This document shows, piece by piece, positions 1-7,992 of a DNA stretch of 64,000 nt. Location of the stretch: contig CAMCBN010000006.1 of NCBI GenBank assembly GCA_945873065.1, positions 26,743 through 90,742 of the forward strand, written 5' to 3'. This DNA is from an uncultured Candidatus Saccharibacteria bacterium (GTDB taxonomy: Bacteria > Patescibacteriota > Saccharimonadia > Saccharimonadales > Saccharimonadaceae). Made by a program: the position numbers and the translations under genes. The notes under the pieces were generated by a model. It saw only the letters and a program-made list of their open reading frames with translations. It searched no databases and had not been told where the DNA came from. Position 1 is the first letter of the stretch. The number at the start of each line of letters is the position of its first letter.

Positions 1-24
1 TTATTTAGCCGTTAGATAAACGTC

Positions 25-510
25 TTAGATAATGCTTCCGTAGCCGTTTTTCGTAACAATCAGATGGTCGTTAAGTGTGATTCCAAGCAATTTTCCCGCC
101 TCTCGCAATCGTTCTGTCACTGCACGGTCAGCGTCGCTGGGCTTAAGGCTACCACTCGGGTGATTATGTGCCACGATGATCGAGGCGGCGCGGTCGGCGA
201 TAGCGTCGGCGAAAACTTCACGCGGGTGGGCCAGACTGGCAGTCAGCGTGCCGATGGTGATGACGCGTTTGGCAATCAAACGATTGGCGCCGTCCAGAGT
301 CAGACAAGCGAAATATTCCTGCTTTTTATCGCGAATATCGGCAAGTTGCTCGACGGCTTTTTCAGGGCTATCGATAATTGGCTGATCGCTATCTACCAAA
401 TGCCGGCGCGCCAGTTCAAAACTTGCCAGAATCACCGGGATTTTCGCCGCGCCCAAACCACCAACCGCCCTCAAATCATCATACGAAATATCCGCACCTT
501 TTTGTTTCAT
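25..510 (-). CDS. radC: RadC-like JAB/MPN-domain protein
   Basis: The protein (161 aa) carries the RadC/JAMM metal-binding signature AHNHPSGSLKPSDAD near residues 115-129, the HxHPSG...SxxD pattern of the RadC (UPF0758) family. An N-terminal segment (DDLRAVGGLGAAKI) resembles the helix-hairpin-helix tail that precedes the MPN domain in full-length RadC, which is usually about 220 aa, so this copy is N-terminally short. RadC proteins were named for DNA repair, but their biochemical role is unsettled. It lies downstream of rplK on the same strand, and a strong hairpin ends about 8 nt before its start. AAGGG lies only two bases before the ATG, so the start is uncertain. Confidence 0.85.
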   Translation of the reverse strand: MKQKGADISYDDLRAVGGLGAAKIPVILASFELARRHLVDSDQPIIDSPEKAVEQLADIRDKKQEYFACLTLDGANRLIAKRVITIGTLTASLAHPREVFADAIADRAASIIVAHNHPSGSLKPSDADRAVTERLREAGKLLGITLNDHLIVTKNGYGSII

Positions 511-517
511 TACCCTT

Positions 518-546
518 AAAACGCGCCCCTTTCGTGGACGCGTTTT
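518..546 (-). terminator. Hairpin between rplK and radC
   Basis: AAAACGCG (518-525) pairs perfectly with CGCGTTTT (539-546), giving an A-stem-T arrangement that can act in either direction. On the minus strand it would end rplK transcripts. It sits directly in front of the radC start, so it may instead attenuate or insulate that gene. Confidence 0.55.
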
Positions 547-572
547 GAGTACTAACCTACTATTAGCCTAGC

Positions 573-998
573 TTAATCAACCACTTCCACACCCATCGAG
601 CGGGCAGTACCAGCAATGATCTTGACTGCACCATCCAGATCTATTGCATTGAGCTGGTCCATCTTGGCTTTTGCGATTTCCTCGAGCTGAGCGCGAGTGA
701 TCTTGCCGACCTTGTCGGAGTGTGGTTTGCCGCTGCCCTTTTTGATGCCAGTAACGGCACGGATCATATCGTCTACTGGTTGACCGAGCGACTTCCAAGC
801 GAAAGTGCGATCTTCGAACACCTGAATGTGTACGATAACGTCTTTGCCCATATCGCCTTTAGTGGCATCGTTAAATGGATTGATAAAGTCCATCATATTA
901 AGACCCCACTGACCGAGTGTCGAACCAACTGGAGGTCCAGCAGTAGCACGGCCGGCTGGTATGCGGAGTTTCAGATTACCGATAACTTTTTTTGCCAT
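573..998 (-). CDS. rplK: Large ribosomal subunit protein uL11
   Basis: The 141-aa length and sequence match L11 across its whole extent, including the N-terminal LRIPAGRATAGPPVGSTLGQ loop and the C-terminal rRNA-binding domain ending in ARSMGVEVVD. L11 forms the GTPase-associated centre with 23S rRNA and L10/L12. AAAGGA precedes the ATG. The usual partner rplA is not next to it; the next gene is radC. A consensus promoter (TTGCGT, 17 bp, TATAAT) stands between nusG and rplK, so rplK can be transcribed separately from secE-nusG. Confidence 0.97.
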   Translation of the reverse strand: MAKKVIGNLKLRIPAGRATAGPPVGSTLGQWGLNMMDFINPFNDATKGDMGKDVIVHIQVFEDRTFAWKSLGQPVDDMIRAVTGIKKGSGKPHSDKVGKITRAQLEEIAKAKMDQLNAIDLDGAVKIIAGTARSMGVEVVD

Positions 999-1052
999 AA
1001 TTTTCCTTTACTAAATATATTTTGAAGCTGATATTTAGTGCGTAACATCTGT

Positions 1053-1081
1053 ATTATAGTTGATCTAACCTAACAACGCAA
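1053..1081 (-). promoter_or_regulatory. Promoter for rplK
   Basis: On the minus strand TTGCGT (1081-1076) and TATAAT (1058-1053) are separated by 17 bp, with an AT-rich leader of roughly 50 nt before rplK. A hairpin (1084-1115, CGATGGG/CCCATCG) lies just upstream and may mark the end of nusG transcripts, although it has no U-tract. Confidence 0.7.
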
Positions 1082-1165
1082 CTGTTGTCGATGGGCTCAC
1101 TAACCCCATCGCAACTGAGACGCCTGATGGTACTTGATTCGCCGAGAGTAATAACAAAAGCGTGT

Positions 1166-1714
1166 TTACATTTTTTTAACTTGTAGAGCATCGAGCTCAA
1201 CTGGCGTATCACGACCACCAAACATACCCACCATGACCTTGAGTTTACCCTTCACGGTATCGATCTCAGCCACTGAGCCCTCGAAACCTCTGAACGGGCC
1301 ATCAATGATGCTCACCACTTCACCTTCCGAGAAATCAATCTGATGTTTCGGATCTTCGACACCCATACGCTTCTTGATCTTCTTGATCTCGGCATCACTC
1401 ACAGGAGTCGGCGTAGTGTCAGCACCGACGAAACCTGTCACACCCGGCGTATTACGGACAATATACCAGGTTTCATCAGTGAGTTTCATTTCTACCAGCA
1501 CATAGCCCTGAAATATTTTCACTTCGACGACTTTGCGTTTGCCGTTCTTGATTTGGATCTGCTTTTCCTTCGGCACTATAGCGTCAAAAATCTTGTCAGC
1601 CATATCGACTGTCTGAATCCGCTGACGAATGCTATCAGCTACTTTCTCTTCATGTCCACTATAAGTATGTATTACATACCATTGCCTAGTACTGTCGTAT
1701 CGATTTTTTGCCAT
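1166..1714 (-). CDS. nusG: Transcription termination/antitermination factor NusG
   Basis: The 182-aa protein begins with the NGN domain (QWYVIHTYSGHEEKVADSI) and ends with a KOW domain (GEVVSIIDGPFRGFEGSV). NusG binds RNA polymerase through the NGN domain and couples it to Rho or ribosomes through the KOW domain. The start is supported by GGGAGGTGATAA immediately before ATG. It follows secE by 3 nt, the canonical secE-nusG pair, but rplK downstream has its own promoter. Confidence 0.97.
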   Translation of the reverse strand: MAKNRYDSTRQWYVIHTYSGHEEKVADSIRQRIQTVDMADKIFDAIVPKEKQIQIKNGKRKVVEVKIFQGYVLVEMKLTDETWYIVRNTPGVTGFVGADTTPTPVSDAEIKKIKKRMGVEDPKHQIDFSEGEVVSIIDGPFRGFEGSVAEIDTVKGKLKVMVGMFGGRDTPVELDALQVKKM

Positions 1715-1717
1715 TTA

Positions 1718-2086
1718 TCACCTCCCAATAATAATTTGAAACATATACTTGAAGCCTGCATCAAGTAACAAAATAATCACTGCAAAAATGGCCGTAAATA
1801 TTAGTACCGCCCCTGTCATTTTCCAAGTCGTAGCCCGATCTGGCCAACGTACCTGACGTAACTCGCGCCACGCTCCTCTGAAATAACCAACTTTAGATCC
1901 TTTTTTGCGAGATTCCGTTGATGTAGACGATCGCTTGACTGACTTTTTGTTCGTTTCAGACCTACCCTTACCTTTTTTTGATGCCTCACTTGATGAAGCA
2001 GTAGGTCGTTTCGACGCATCATCATTGGCAGTAATTCGCGTCACTTTTGTCGCCGACTTAGCGCTAGTTTTACTTGTCTTGGCCAC
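1718..2086 (-). CDS. secE: Preprotein translocase subunit SecE with long N-terminal extension
   Basis: The C-terminal half (FRGAWRELRQVRWPDRATTWKM followed by one transmembrane helix) is the conserved SecE core. About 60 N-terminal residues are rich in Ser, Thr, Lys and Arg and look disordered. I place the start at a GTG (2086) because GGAGG lies five bases upstream; the ATG of the ORF track (2128) has no such site and lies at the predicted transcription start. SecE clamps SecY, encoded at 25.3 kb, in the inner membrane. Confidence 0.9.
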   Translation of the reverse strand: MAKTSKTSAKSATKVTRITANDDASKRPTASSSEASKKGKGRSETNKKSVKRSSTSTESRKKGSKVGYFRGAWRELRQVRWPDRATTWKMTGAVLIFTAIFAVIILLLDAGFKYMFQIIIGR

Positions 2087-2101
2087 AATTTCCTCCCATC
2101 T

Positions 2102-2123
2102 AAAAAGCCTGCTTAAGCAGACT
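2102..2123 (-). terminator. Hairpin plus T5 in the secE leader
   Basis: On the minus strand AGTCTGC, loop TTAA and GCAGGCT form a 7-bp stem followed by TTTTT. It lies 40 nt past the histidine kinase stop but also downstream of the secE promoter, so it is either the kinase terminator or an attenuator in the short secE leader. Confidence 0.55.
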
Positions 2124-2133
2124 GTCAAGTTTC

Positions 2134-2162
2134 ATTATAGGCCAACTGAGCAAAAATGACAA
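2134..2162 (-). promoter_or_regulatory. Promoter for secE-nusG
   Basis: TTGTCA (2162-2157), a 17-bp spacer and TATAAT (2139-2134) on the minus strand form a near-consensus promoter. The -35 box touches the stop codon of the upstream kinase gene. Confidence 0.75.
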
Positions 2163-2163
2163 A

Positions 2164-3861
2164 TCAAGGGTTTTTTCTCGTAGCATTAGATTCAGGCTTA
2201 ACTGTATTAGACCCGCCAGCCGTGACTTCACTGCGTATTTTTTTGTGACCCGTTCTCGTCGGGTGGCATGAGGGCAGCTTGAACCAAAAGGTCGAACCAT
2301 GGTTTAAACGACTCTTTAGACGAATCTCAGTTCCCAAACGCCTGGCGAGTTTTGTAGCTACATACATGCCGAGGCCAGTACCACCAGTTTCACGCGTTCG
2401 GTAATCTTCACTACGCCAAAATCTATCAAAAACATGCGGCTGATCTGCCTTACGGATACCAATACCTGTATCGTGAACTGCAAAGGTGATCACACCATTA
2501 TGGCAGCTAGCTACCAGCTCTACACTACCCTGTTTGGTATATTTCAATGCATTTGTGATAATATTCTGCAATAATTCTTTGATATATAGTTCGCTCGCCT
2601 CAACATAATCAGCCCCAGCCTCGACTGTCACAATGAAGGCGAGAGACTTTTTTGCTGCTTGAGGCTGATATTCATGATCGAGCTCGTTCATCAATGACCG
2701 GACATCTATACATTCTACCTGATCTGCCATACCACGCTCTGCCCGTGCAAGAGTGCTAAGGTCGTTCACTAATTTTGCTAGAAAAACGATCTGTTTGTAC
2801 GCTGCACTCAAATGATTCGACAACGTACTCGTCGGAGTTACACCTCTACCTAATAACAATTGTATATTGCTCAACGCTCCTTCAGCTACAGTTATTGGCG
2901 TGCGCAATTCGTGGCTCACCACACTGATGAATTCATCACGCTCCTCATCAAGCGATTTTTGCTTGGTGACATCGCGCAAAAGTAATACGTATCCATCAGA
3001 ATCAGTTGATTTATCGTTTGTCGCATGTATTGGCGAAAATGTTACACTGAGCCAGATCCTCTCACCAGACACTTCTATTTGCAAATCTTCGCGAACTTCT
3101 ACCTCTGTTGAAGCTTGCAGCAACTCGACTAATGATACGGGTGTGCCGTTTTTATCTGTTACATGGATGATCTCGTCGACTACCTTACCTCGTAACCCCA
3201 TACTTATATCGAGCAACTGTAAGCTCGCGGCATTGTATAGTTGGATTACTCCTCGAGAGTCTGTCGCGATGATAGCTGTCGCCAAATTATTGACGATTGT
3301 CAAAATACGATCACGCTGCATCATGGCCTGTTCTCGCGTTTCTCCTAGAGCATATCGATAAAAATTATTTTGATGCGCTACAATATCCACCACTGAGCCA
3401 ATCACAATAGTCACAGCTGTCACTATTACAACATTTAATGCTTCTTGTGGCACAATCACAATATCAGCAATAACAGCTATGACTAATATGCAAACACTAG
3501 TTATATAGCCTCGAAGTCCAACATATCCAAACGAAGCTAGCATAAGGAGAGACCAGCTACATGTCAATGGCGTCGCCAAACCTGGCAGCAAAAAAAGAAA
3601 AAATACAAAAAAGCTTTGGTATACAAGCATTCTTTTATACTTATCGGTAAGTTCGCGTGCTGGATAAAGAAACACAAAGACACCAAATAATAGCCACGCC
3701 ACGACCACGCTATAAAACATCTGTGTACCGATCAACTGTACTCTCTCGCCTCGTTCGAGGTGAAAGATAAGAGAACTCGCTAAGAGTATCAGCGGCAGTA
3801 CAACACCAAGGGATTGAACAAGTATATCCGTTCTACCGTCCGATCGAGGTACTTGTTGCAT
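2164..3861 (-). CDS. Membrane-bound PAS sensor histidine kinase (orphan)
   Basis: The 565-aa protein has about six N-terminal transmembrane segments (residues 15-160), a PAS-like domain (about 185-300), a HisKA domain with H-box VVSHELRTPITVAE (His near 317) and an HATPase domain with N-box (NIITNALKYTKQG), G1 (DTGIGI) and G2 (GGTGLGMYV). It would autophosphorylate on the H-box histidine and pass phosphate to a response regulator. No regulator is encoded nearby, so its partner and signal are unknown. A TATACT box ends 6 nt before the ATG, suggesting a leaderless transcript. Confidence 0.93.
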   Translation of the reverse strand: MQQVPRSDGRTDILVQSLGVVLPLILLASSLIFHLERGERVQLIGTQMFYSVVVAWLLFGVFVFLYPARELTDKYKRMLVYQSFFVFFLFLLPGLATPLTCSWSLLMLASFGYVGLRGYITSVCILVIAVIADIVIVPQEALNVVIVTAVTIVIGSVVDIVAHQNNFYRYALGETREQAMMQRDRILTIVNNLATAIIATDSRGVIQLYNAASLQLLDISMGLRGKVVDEIIHVTDKNGTPVSLVELLQASTEVEVREDLQIEVSGERIWLSVTFSPIHATNDKSTDSDGYVLLLRDVTKQKSLDEERDEFISVVSHELRTPITVAEGALSNIQLLLGRGVTPTSTLSNHLSAAYKQIVFLAKLVNDLSTLARAERGMADQVECIDVRSLMNELDHEYQPQAAKKSLAFIVTVEAGADYVEASELYIKELLQNIITNALKYTKQGSVELVASCHNGVITFAVHDTGIGIRKADQPHVFDRFWRSEDYRTRETGGTGLGMYVATKLARRLGTEIRLKSRLNHGSTFWFKLPSCHPTRTGHKKIRSEVTAGGSNTVKPESNATRKNP

Positions 3862-3867
3862 ATTTCT

Positions 3868-3873
3868 AGTATA
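3868..3873 (-). promoter_or_regulatory. -10 box for leaderless kinase mRNA
   Basis: TATACT on the minus strand is followed by six bases and then the ATG at 3861. The expected transcription start therefore falls at or next to the A of the start codon, and no Shine-Dalgarno is possible. Confidence 0.6.
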
Positions 3874-3933
3874 CCTGCACCTATCTTATATACACAAGCG
3901 TTTTATTCTAAAATAATAAAATATCAACTAAAC

Positions 3934-4635
3934 CTAGATCACTGGTGTTTTTTGACGTAATTGCGTCCGATGATGTTTGTAGTTTGGATCATATCGCTCA
4001 ACGCAACGCCAAAATGCTGAGGAATGATTCATTTGACGAGTGTGACAAAGTTCATGTACTAATACGTAATCGATTAGTTCATCAGGTAATAGCATCAAAG
4101 CTATATTCAGACTGATCGTCCCATTACTGCTGCAGCTACCCCAGCGACTCGATGCATGTTGTAGTCTGACTCGTTGATAATGGAAACCACCATGTTTCGC
4201 TAATAACGCTAATCGTTGCGGCAGATACATCTTCGCCTCTTTGCGCAATACAGTTCGCACATGCTCGCGAATCATTTTCTGTACAGAAGGCGTCGTTATT
4301 TGATGCTCTGGTGGCAAACATACCAGTATAGTCGATCGCTCCACGGAAACAGATGGTTGGTCTACCATTTGGGTCGGTACAACTACAATTTTGTGACTTC
4401 TACCGATGAGTTGCTTATCGCGATACTGCACTAAAGCTGCATGTCGCACAAGGAGTTGCTGTGCTATATTCCTCATCGCCGCAACACGATGTCGCACCAG
4501 TACTAGTGGCATTCGTAACGGTGCGACAACTACCAACTGCCCCTGCGAGGCTATAGATACAGACACGTGTTTCGCAAATGGATGGCGTCGTACTTTTAAG
4601 TCACCAAGCACTGCATCATGAATAAGCGTCTTCAT
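3934..4635 (-). CDS. YgjP/WLM-type (DUF45) zinc metallopeptidase
   Basis: The C-terminal region contains VHELCHTRQMNHSSAFW, an HExxH zinc-binding site with downstream H and W residues typical of the DUF45/YgjP (M48-like, SprT-related) family. The 233-aa length and the preceding SRWGSCSSNG motif also fit. The substrate is unknown. It lies 21 nt downstream of the P-loop kinase gene with GAAGG before its ATG, so the two probably form one operon expressed from the promoter at 5175. Confidence 0.85.
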   Translation of the reverse strand: MKTLIHDAVLGDLKVRRHPFAKHVSVSIASQGQLVVVAPLRMPLVLVRHRVAAMRNIAQQLLVRHAALVQYRDKQLIGRSHKIVVVPTQMVDQPSVSVERSTILVCLPPEHQITTPSVQKMIREHVRTVLRKEAKMYLPQRLALLAKHGGFHYQRVRLQHASSRWGSCSSNGTISLNIALMLLPDELIDYVLVHELCHTRQMNHSSAFWRCVERYDPNYKHHRTQLRQKTPVI

Positions 4636-4656
4636 AACACCTTCACTTCCTCAACA

Positions 4657-5166
4657 CTAGGCTACGTATTGCTGAGCCGAGCGACGAAAGAACGCAGCCA
4701 CTACACGTGCTTGTGAATTGTAGGTGTGTTTGCCACTGATCACACAATAATCTTCTTGCTGTGTTGGCTCACTAAAATGCTGTGCGTAATAATCGAACGC
4801 TTCTTTGGTGAGACGTCGATTTTTTAGACTACGCCGACAGGCTGTCGTTATATCCGTCTGCACCCAGACTATCACTGGTCTGTATCCCCGCTCTCGCACC
4901 AATCGAGCAAATTCGCTTCGACGAGCTCGCGTATTACTATCTCCTTCATAAATAAATGGCTGACGCGTCTTTGCTATTTCCTGCAAAAAACTTTTGCTAA
5001 CTACTGCGGCGCCCGCCGCATCTTGGCAGTACCCTGATAGCTCATTCATATCCACAAATGGTATTCCTAAGGATTTAGCAAACTGAGCAGCAAAAAATGT
5101 CTTGCCGCTCCCTGGCAAGCCCACCATCATAACTGCAAACGGATGAGACGTTGATGCTGACTGCAT
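4657..5166 (-). CDS. P-loop kinase/AAA-33 type ATP-binding protein
   Basis: The 169-aa protein starts with a clear Walker A motif, GLPGSGKT, near residue 16, followed by a short ATPase fold like the AAA_33/zeta-toxin-like kinases. IYEGDSNTRARRSEF may correspond to the Walker B/substrate region and the Arg-rich RRSLKNRRL to a lid. The substrate cannot be deduced. It is the first gene of a two-gene unit with the metallopeptidase. The predicted -10 box ends 8 nt from the ATG, so the mRNA is probably leaderless. Confidence 0.75.
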   Translation of the reverse strand: MQSASTSHPFAVMMVGLPGSGKTFFAAQFAKSLGIPFVDMNELSGYCQDAAGAAVVSKSFLQEIAKTRQPFIYEGDSNTRARRSEFARLVRERGYRPVIVWVQTDITTACRRSLKNRRLTKEAFDYYAQHFSEPTQQEDYCVISGKHTYNSQARVVAAFFRRSAQQYVA

Positions 5167-5174
5167 ATACGTTT

Positions 5175-5180
5175 ATTATA
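5175..5180 (-). promoter_or_regulatory. Extended -10 for leaderless kinase operon
   Basis: The minus strand reads TGCTATAAT, an extended -10 element, ending 8 nt before the ATG at 5166. Confidence 0.6.
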
Positions 5181-5230
5181 GCAGACAATAGCGAATATAA
5201 GCATTTTCGTTTTAGGTGACACTAGAGGCT

Positions 5231-5258
5231 TTTACCAGACACTAAAATCTGCTATAAT
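5231..5258 (+). promoter_or_regulatory. Promoter for tRNA-Trp
   Basis: A TGCTATAAT extended -10 (TATAAT 5253-5258) with a weak TTTACC -35 lies 13 bp before the mature tRNA. Confidence 0.65.
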
Positions 5259-5271
5259 TTCAAGGTGTTGT

Positions 5272-5346
5272 AGGGGCATAGTACAATGGTCAGTATAACG
5301 GTCTCCAAAACCGTCGATTGAGGTTCGATTCCTCATGCCCCTGCCA
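5272..5346 (+). tRNA. tRNA-Trp (CCA)
   Basis: The acceptor stem AGGGGCA/TGCCCCT, anticodon loop CTCCAAA (anticodon CCA), T-loop TTCGATT and encoded CCA end form a complete cloverleaf. With ordinary TGA stops elsewhere in the window this argues for the standard genetic code. Confidence 0.95.
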
Positions 5347-5358
5347 ATATAAAGGAGA

Positions 5359-5380
5359 GCACCCCGTTGGGTGTGTTTTT
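5359..5380 (+). terminator. Terminator after tRNA-Trp
   Basis: GCACCC, loop CGTT and GGGTGT are followed by GTTTTT. Confidence 0.6.
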
Positions 5381-5398
5381 GATTGAATACCTAATGTT

Positions 5399-6118
5399 AT
5401 GTCATCTAATAATAACGTAATGAATAAAGTGAGCTCTACTCTTCGTCGGATCGCTCCATCTAATATTGCTAAACGCACCGCTACGCGCAAAATCATGCAG
5501 CAATTTACCGAACAGGTAGGCATGGTTTACTTCGGTTCTGTCAAACAGGATGACGAAAATTATCGGCCTATCCGCGGCTATACCCTTTCGACTACCTCTC
5601 AAGATGATCATTACAGTGTTGGGACAATTCGTCAATATCCAGTCACCTTAGTCGAGCGCCACGACAGCCCTCGTTTTAGCGACACTAATACCGATACAAC
5701 CTCAGGGCCACAACACTGGCTCATCGCTGCTGTCACACTATACACCCGCCACGATGTCCCGTATATATTTGTGTCACCACGACAGCACGCAGCAACACAT
5801 CCTCATTATACTGGACGCCCACTTCGCTTGGGTGTATTTGGGCCATACCCGCCAGAGTTTGATCAACGATTCGTCATCTACGGCGAACCTGGACGAGCAG
5901 TCGAAATCGAACGTTATCTTACACCAGATATTGCCAATGTTTTGATCAGCCACTTCAAAGAATTTAGCGTCGAAATATCTGGCGGGGTAGTTTACCTTTA
6001 CGCCAGCGTTCAGCCAAGTATCGAGGTACTAGATGCACTGGTTTCGAATGCTTTGTGGCTTGCAGCTGTCATCGATGTCTTCGCCGAACAGTTAGCTGCT
6101 GCACGAGCAAGGTTATAG
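5399..6118 (+). CDS. Unknown protein, 239 aa
   Basis: I do not recognise this family. The frame is long and has coding-like composition, with a basic N-terminus (TLRRIAPSNIAKRTATRK) and no signal peptide or clear transmembrane segment. The rest is mixed alpha/beta in character with hydrophobic strands such as DVPYIFVSPRQ and ALWLAAVIDVF. It is the only plus-strand protein gene in the first 26 kb and sits 52 nt after tRNA-Trp behind that gene's terminator. No convincing Shine-Dalgarno precedes the ATG. Confidence 0.75.
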   Translation: MSSNNNVMNKVSSTLRRIAPSNIAKRTATRKIMQQFTEQVGMVYFGSVKQDDENYRPIRGYTLSTTSQDDHYSVGTIRQYPVTLVERHDSPRFSDTNTDTTSGPQHWLIAAVTLYTRHDVPYIFVSPRQHAATHPHYTGRPLRLGVFGPYPPEFDQRFVIYGEPGRAVEIERYLTPDIANVLISHFKEFSVEISGGVVYLYASVQPSIEVLDALVSNALWLAAVIDVFAEQLAAARARL

Positions 6119-6129
6119 ATACAAACTAC

Positions 6130-6152
6130 AAAAAATGCGCCTTAATAGCGCA
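6130..6152 (-). terminator. Terminator of rpmG
   Basis: On the minus strand TGCGC, a 7-nt loop and GCGCA are followed by TTTTTT, 29 nt after the rpmG stop. Confidence 0.65.
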
Positions 6153-6180
6153 CTTCTCATAGACTATTGTCGCCTAAGTC

Positions 6181-6390
6181 CTAACCCTTACGCGGCTTCA
6201 CCTCGTTGCGGCCAAGTGATTTTTTAGTCTCGGTGTATGTCGCATGTTTGCGAGCTTTTGGATCGTACTTTCGCAAAACAAGTTTATCTGGGGTATTCAT
6301 GGTGTTTTTGCGCGTCACGTACGTACGATGGCCAGTCAAATTACTGACAAGCGCTATAATCTTTCGCTTTGTATTATTCTTCTTTGCCAT
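6181..6390 (-). CDS. rpmG: Large ribosomal subunit protein bL33, Cys-free form
   Basis: [19 protein letters not shown] and [20 protein letters not shown] are the L33 core. I start at MAKKNN (6390) rather than the upstream ATG of the track because the extra 18 residues are unlike L33. The product is 69 aa, longer than the usual 49-55 because of a basic tail ([12 protein letters not shown]). The two CxxC zinc pairs of C-plus L33 are absent. A TGCTATAAT extended -10 lies about 38 nt upstream of the start. Confidence 0.92.
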   Translation of the reverse strand: MAKKNNTKRKIIALVSNLTGHRTYVTRKNTMNTPDKLVLRKYDPKARKHATYTETKKSLGRNEVKPRKG

Positions 6391-6427
6391 TTCTTTACTC
6401 GTTATTATTTGATAACTACCTTGGTCG

Positions 6428-6433
6428 ATTATA
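6428..6433 (-). promoter_or_regulatory. Extended -10 for rpmG
   Basis: TGCTATAAT on the minus strand gives a leader of about 30 nt before the MAKK start; the ATG at 6444 in the track would lie upstream of this promoter. Confidence 0.6.
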
Positions 6434-6478
6434 GCATAGACCATACGATCATGCCAGTATTGTATCTTACACTATTGC

Positions 6479-7102
6479 CTAATACCGCTTGCGCGTCCGT
6501 GTCATCCTTGCTATGCAAAATATAGAACCAACCAATAATGTAGCAGCCACTCCGCTAATCAACCAAAAATTTCGCCCAGTCTCTGCCAGCAAGATGTTTT
6601 GCGAACGTTGTCGCGGTTGCTGCGACGAAGTTAGCTGTGCTATAGGGGCACTCACACCCGGGTGTTTCACTCTTGTTGCTATATCTACCGTAGTGAGATC
6701 GTTATTGTTTACCCCTTGTACTACAAGTTGATGTGAATTAGCGTCCGGCAAGACAATATCAAACTCTGCGAAAGCCCAGTCATTACTATAAGGTACATCA
6801 CGCCTGCCTACCTCTCGACCATCAATCACCAATCTCACTAATGTATCATTATGAAAGCGCACTTGCACCTTAGCGTGCAATACACCATTTTGGTCACGAC
6901 TATAAGTGATGCTTACGATTTCGACCGCGGGTTGCGGCTGAGTGATCGTTACGTTGACACGCTGATCATAGCTTGATGACTCTGCAAACACTGGTGGCGC
7001 ATAGCTCAACACAGCAGATACGATCGTTGACACCGATAGCATCAGTCCTACAAAAATCGCCATTCGAGCCCTCTTAGCGCCGTATCTTTTTGTAAATCGC
7101 AT
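6479..7102 (-). CDS. Small surface protein with LAETG sortase-type tail
   Basis: The 207-aa protein has an N-terminal signal peptide (hydrophobic stretch about residues 14-38), a beta-rich extracellular region and a C-terminal LAETG followed by a hydrophobic helix and the basic tail RMTRTRKRY. That is the layout of a sortase substrate of the LAxTG type. The start at 7102 is chosen because GGAGG precedes it; the track start is a GTG four codons upstream. It overlaps the DUF916-like gene by 29 bp and is the last gene of the surface operon, in the position of the small LPxTG protein (CscD) of Firmicutes csc clusters. Confidence 0.75.
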   Translation of the reverse strand: MRFTKRYGAKRARMAIFVGLMLSVSTIVSAVLSYAPPVFAESSSYDQRVNVTITQPQPAVEIVSITYSRDQNGVLHAKVQVRFHNDTLVRLVIDGREVGRRDVPYSNDWAFAEFDIVLPDANSHQLVVQGVNNNDLTTVDIATRVKHPGVSAPIAQLTSSQQPRQRSQNILLAETGRNFWLISGVAATLLVGSIFCIARMTRTRKRY

Positions 7103-7991
7103 AACCACCTCCACTTATCAATATTACTACGATGATGCTTACAAGAATTACCAACCAAGTCGGTGCTAACAACACTGTATGTGTATCAACATGAGTTTCA
7201 CCGAGAAACTTCACCTGTGTTTCGACAGTATACAAACCGATCCCGAGATTTTTGGCCTCAAACGGAAGTGCACGAATCGTTTCGGATAATACTGGCCGCT
7301 CTACCTGGTCCGACTCATAAACTGTCGCACCGCCAAAGATAGATTTGACAGTCATCTTTGATGTCGTCGTTATATCAACGTTCCCTGTATTTTTTATCCG
7401 AGCTTTTGCATTTATAAGTGCCTGCTGCTGCCAAAATGACGCCTCAGACGATAACAATTCGCCGCCTTCACGCGTGTGGCCACCCTGTACTGTACCGTAT
7501 ACTATCAGACCCACTCGCTTTTTGGTCACAATAGAACTACTAGCATCTTCTTCACCTGTCGTTTCGGCAAAAATCGCTGCATGCTGACCGACTGAGGCAA
7601 TATCCTTCGGCACTTTGATGGTATATTTTACAGCTACTTTTTCGCCTGGCTTCAATGAATATTCGGCCTTATCGAAACTAATCCAGCGCGCGATTTGCGA
7701 CTGTGGACGGTCTTTGCCGAAGATTGGATTGTAATCCTCGTCTGCGACATGGTACGACTGTGTGTAAGCCTTGAACGTAAACCCCTTCTGCCCACTATTG
7801 ATCACTGTAAATGTGCCATCATAGATTTTTTCTGGTTGTAGTGCTATGCGCAAAGAAGTCGGCGATAAAGTGAGTTGTACATTATCACTCGACGAATTCG
7901 TCTCAGCATTAGCCACTGCTGGATTAAGCGCCAATACACAGCCAAACAATAACAACAACGCTACCCCGAGTCGACTTCTTAGGCACATCAT
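7074..7991 (-). CDS. DUF916-like (CscA-type) membrane-anchored surface protein
   Basis: The 305-aa protein has a signal peptide (about residues 5-30), an immunoglobulin-like region (LSPTSLRIALQPEKIYDGTF, then FTFKAYTQSY and EYSLKPGEKVAVKYTIKVP) resembling DUF916 of WxL-associated proteins, a second beta domain (about 170-265), and a C-terminal transmembrane helix ending in KKIRR. In Firmicutes such proteins (CscA type) bind peptidoglycan or WxL proteins. The ATG is one base after the stop of the upstream gene, implying translational coupling. The domain assignment rests on pattern similarity. Confidence 0.7.
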   Translation of the reverse strand: MMCLRSRLGVALLLLFGCVLALNPAVANAETNSSSDNVQLTLSPTSLRIALQPEKIYDGTFTVINSGQKGFTFKAYTQSYHVADEDYNPIFGKDRPQSQIARWISFDKAEYSLKPGEKVAVKYTIKVPKDIASVGQHAAIFAETTGEEDASSSIVTKKRVGLIVYGTVQGGHTREGGELLSSEASFWQQQALINAKARIKNTGNVDITTTSKMTVKSIFGGATVYESDQVERPVLSETIRALPFEAKNLGIGLYTVETQVKFLGETHVDTHTVLLAPTWLVILVSIIVVILISGGGYAIYKKIRR

Positions 7992-7992
7992 C

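Noticed and set aside
1-24. Possible gene end at the very left edge
   Set aside because: Only 24 bases are available and a TTA at position 1 is not evidence of a coding frame.
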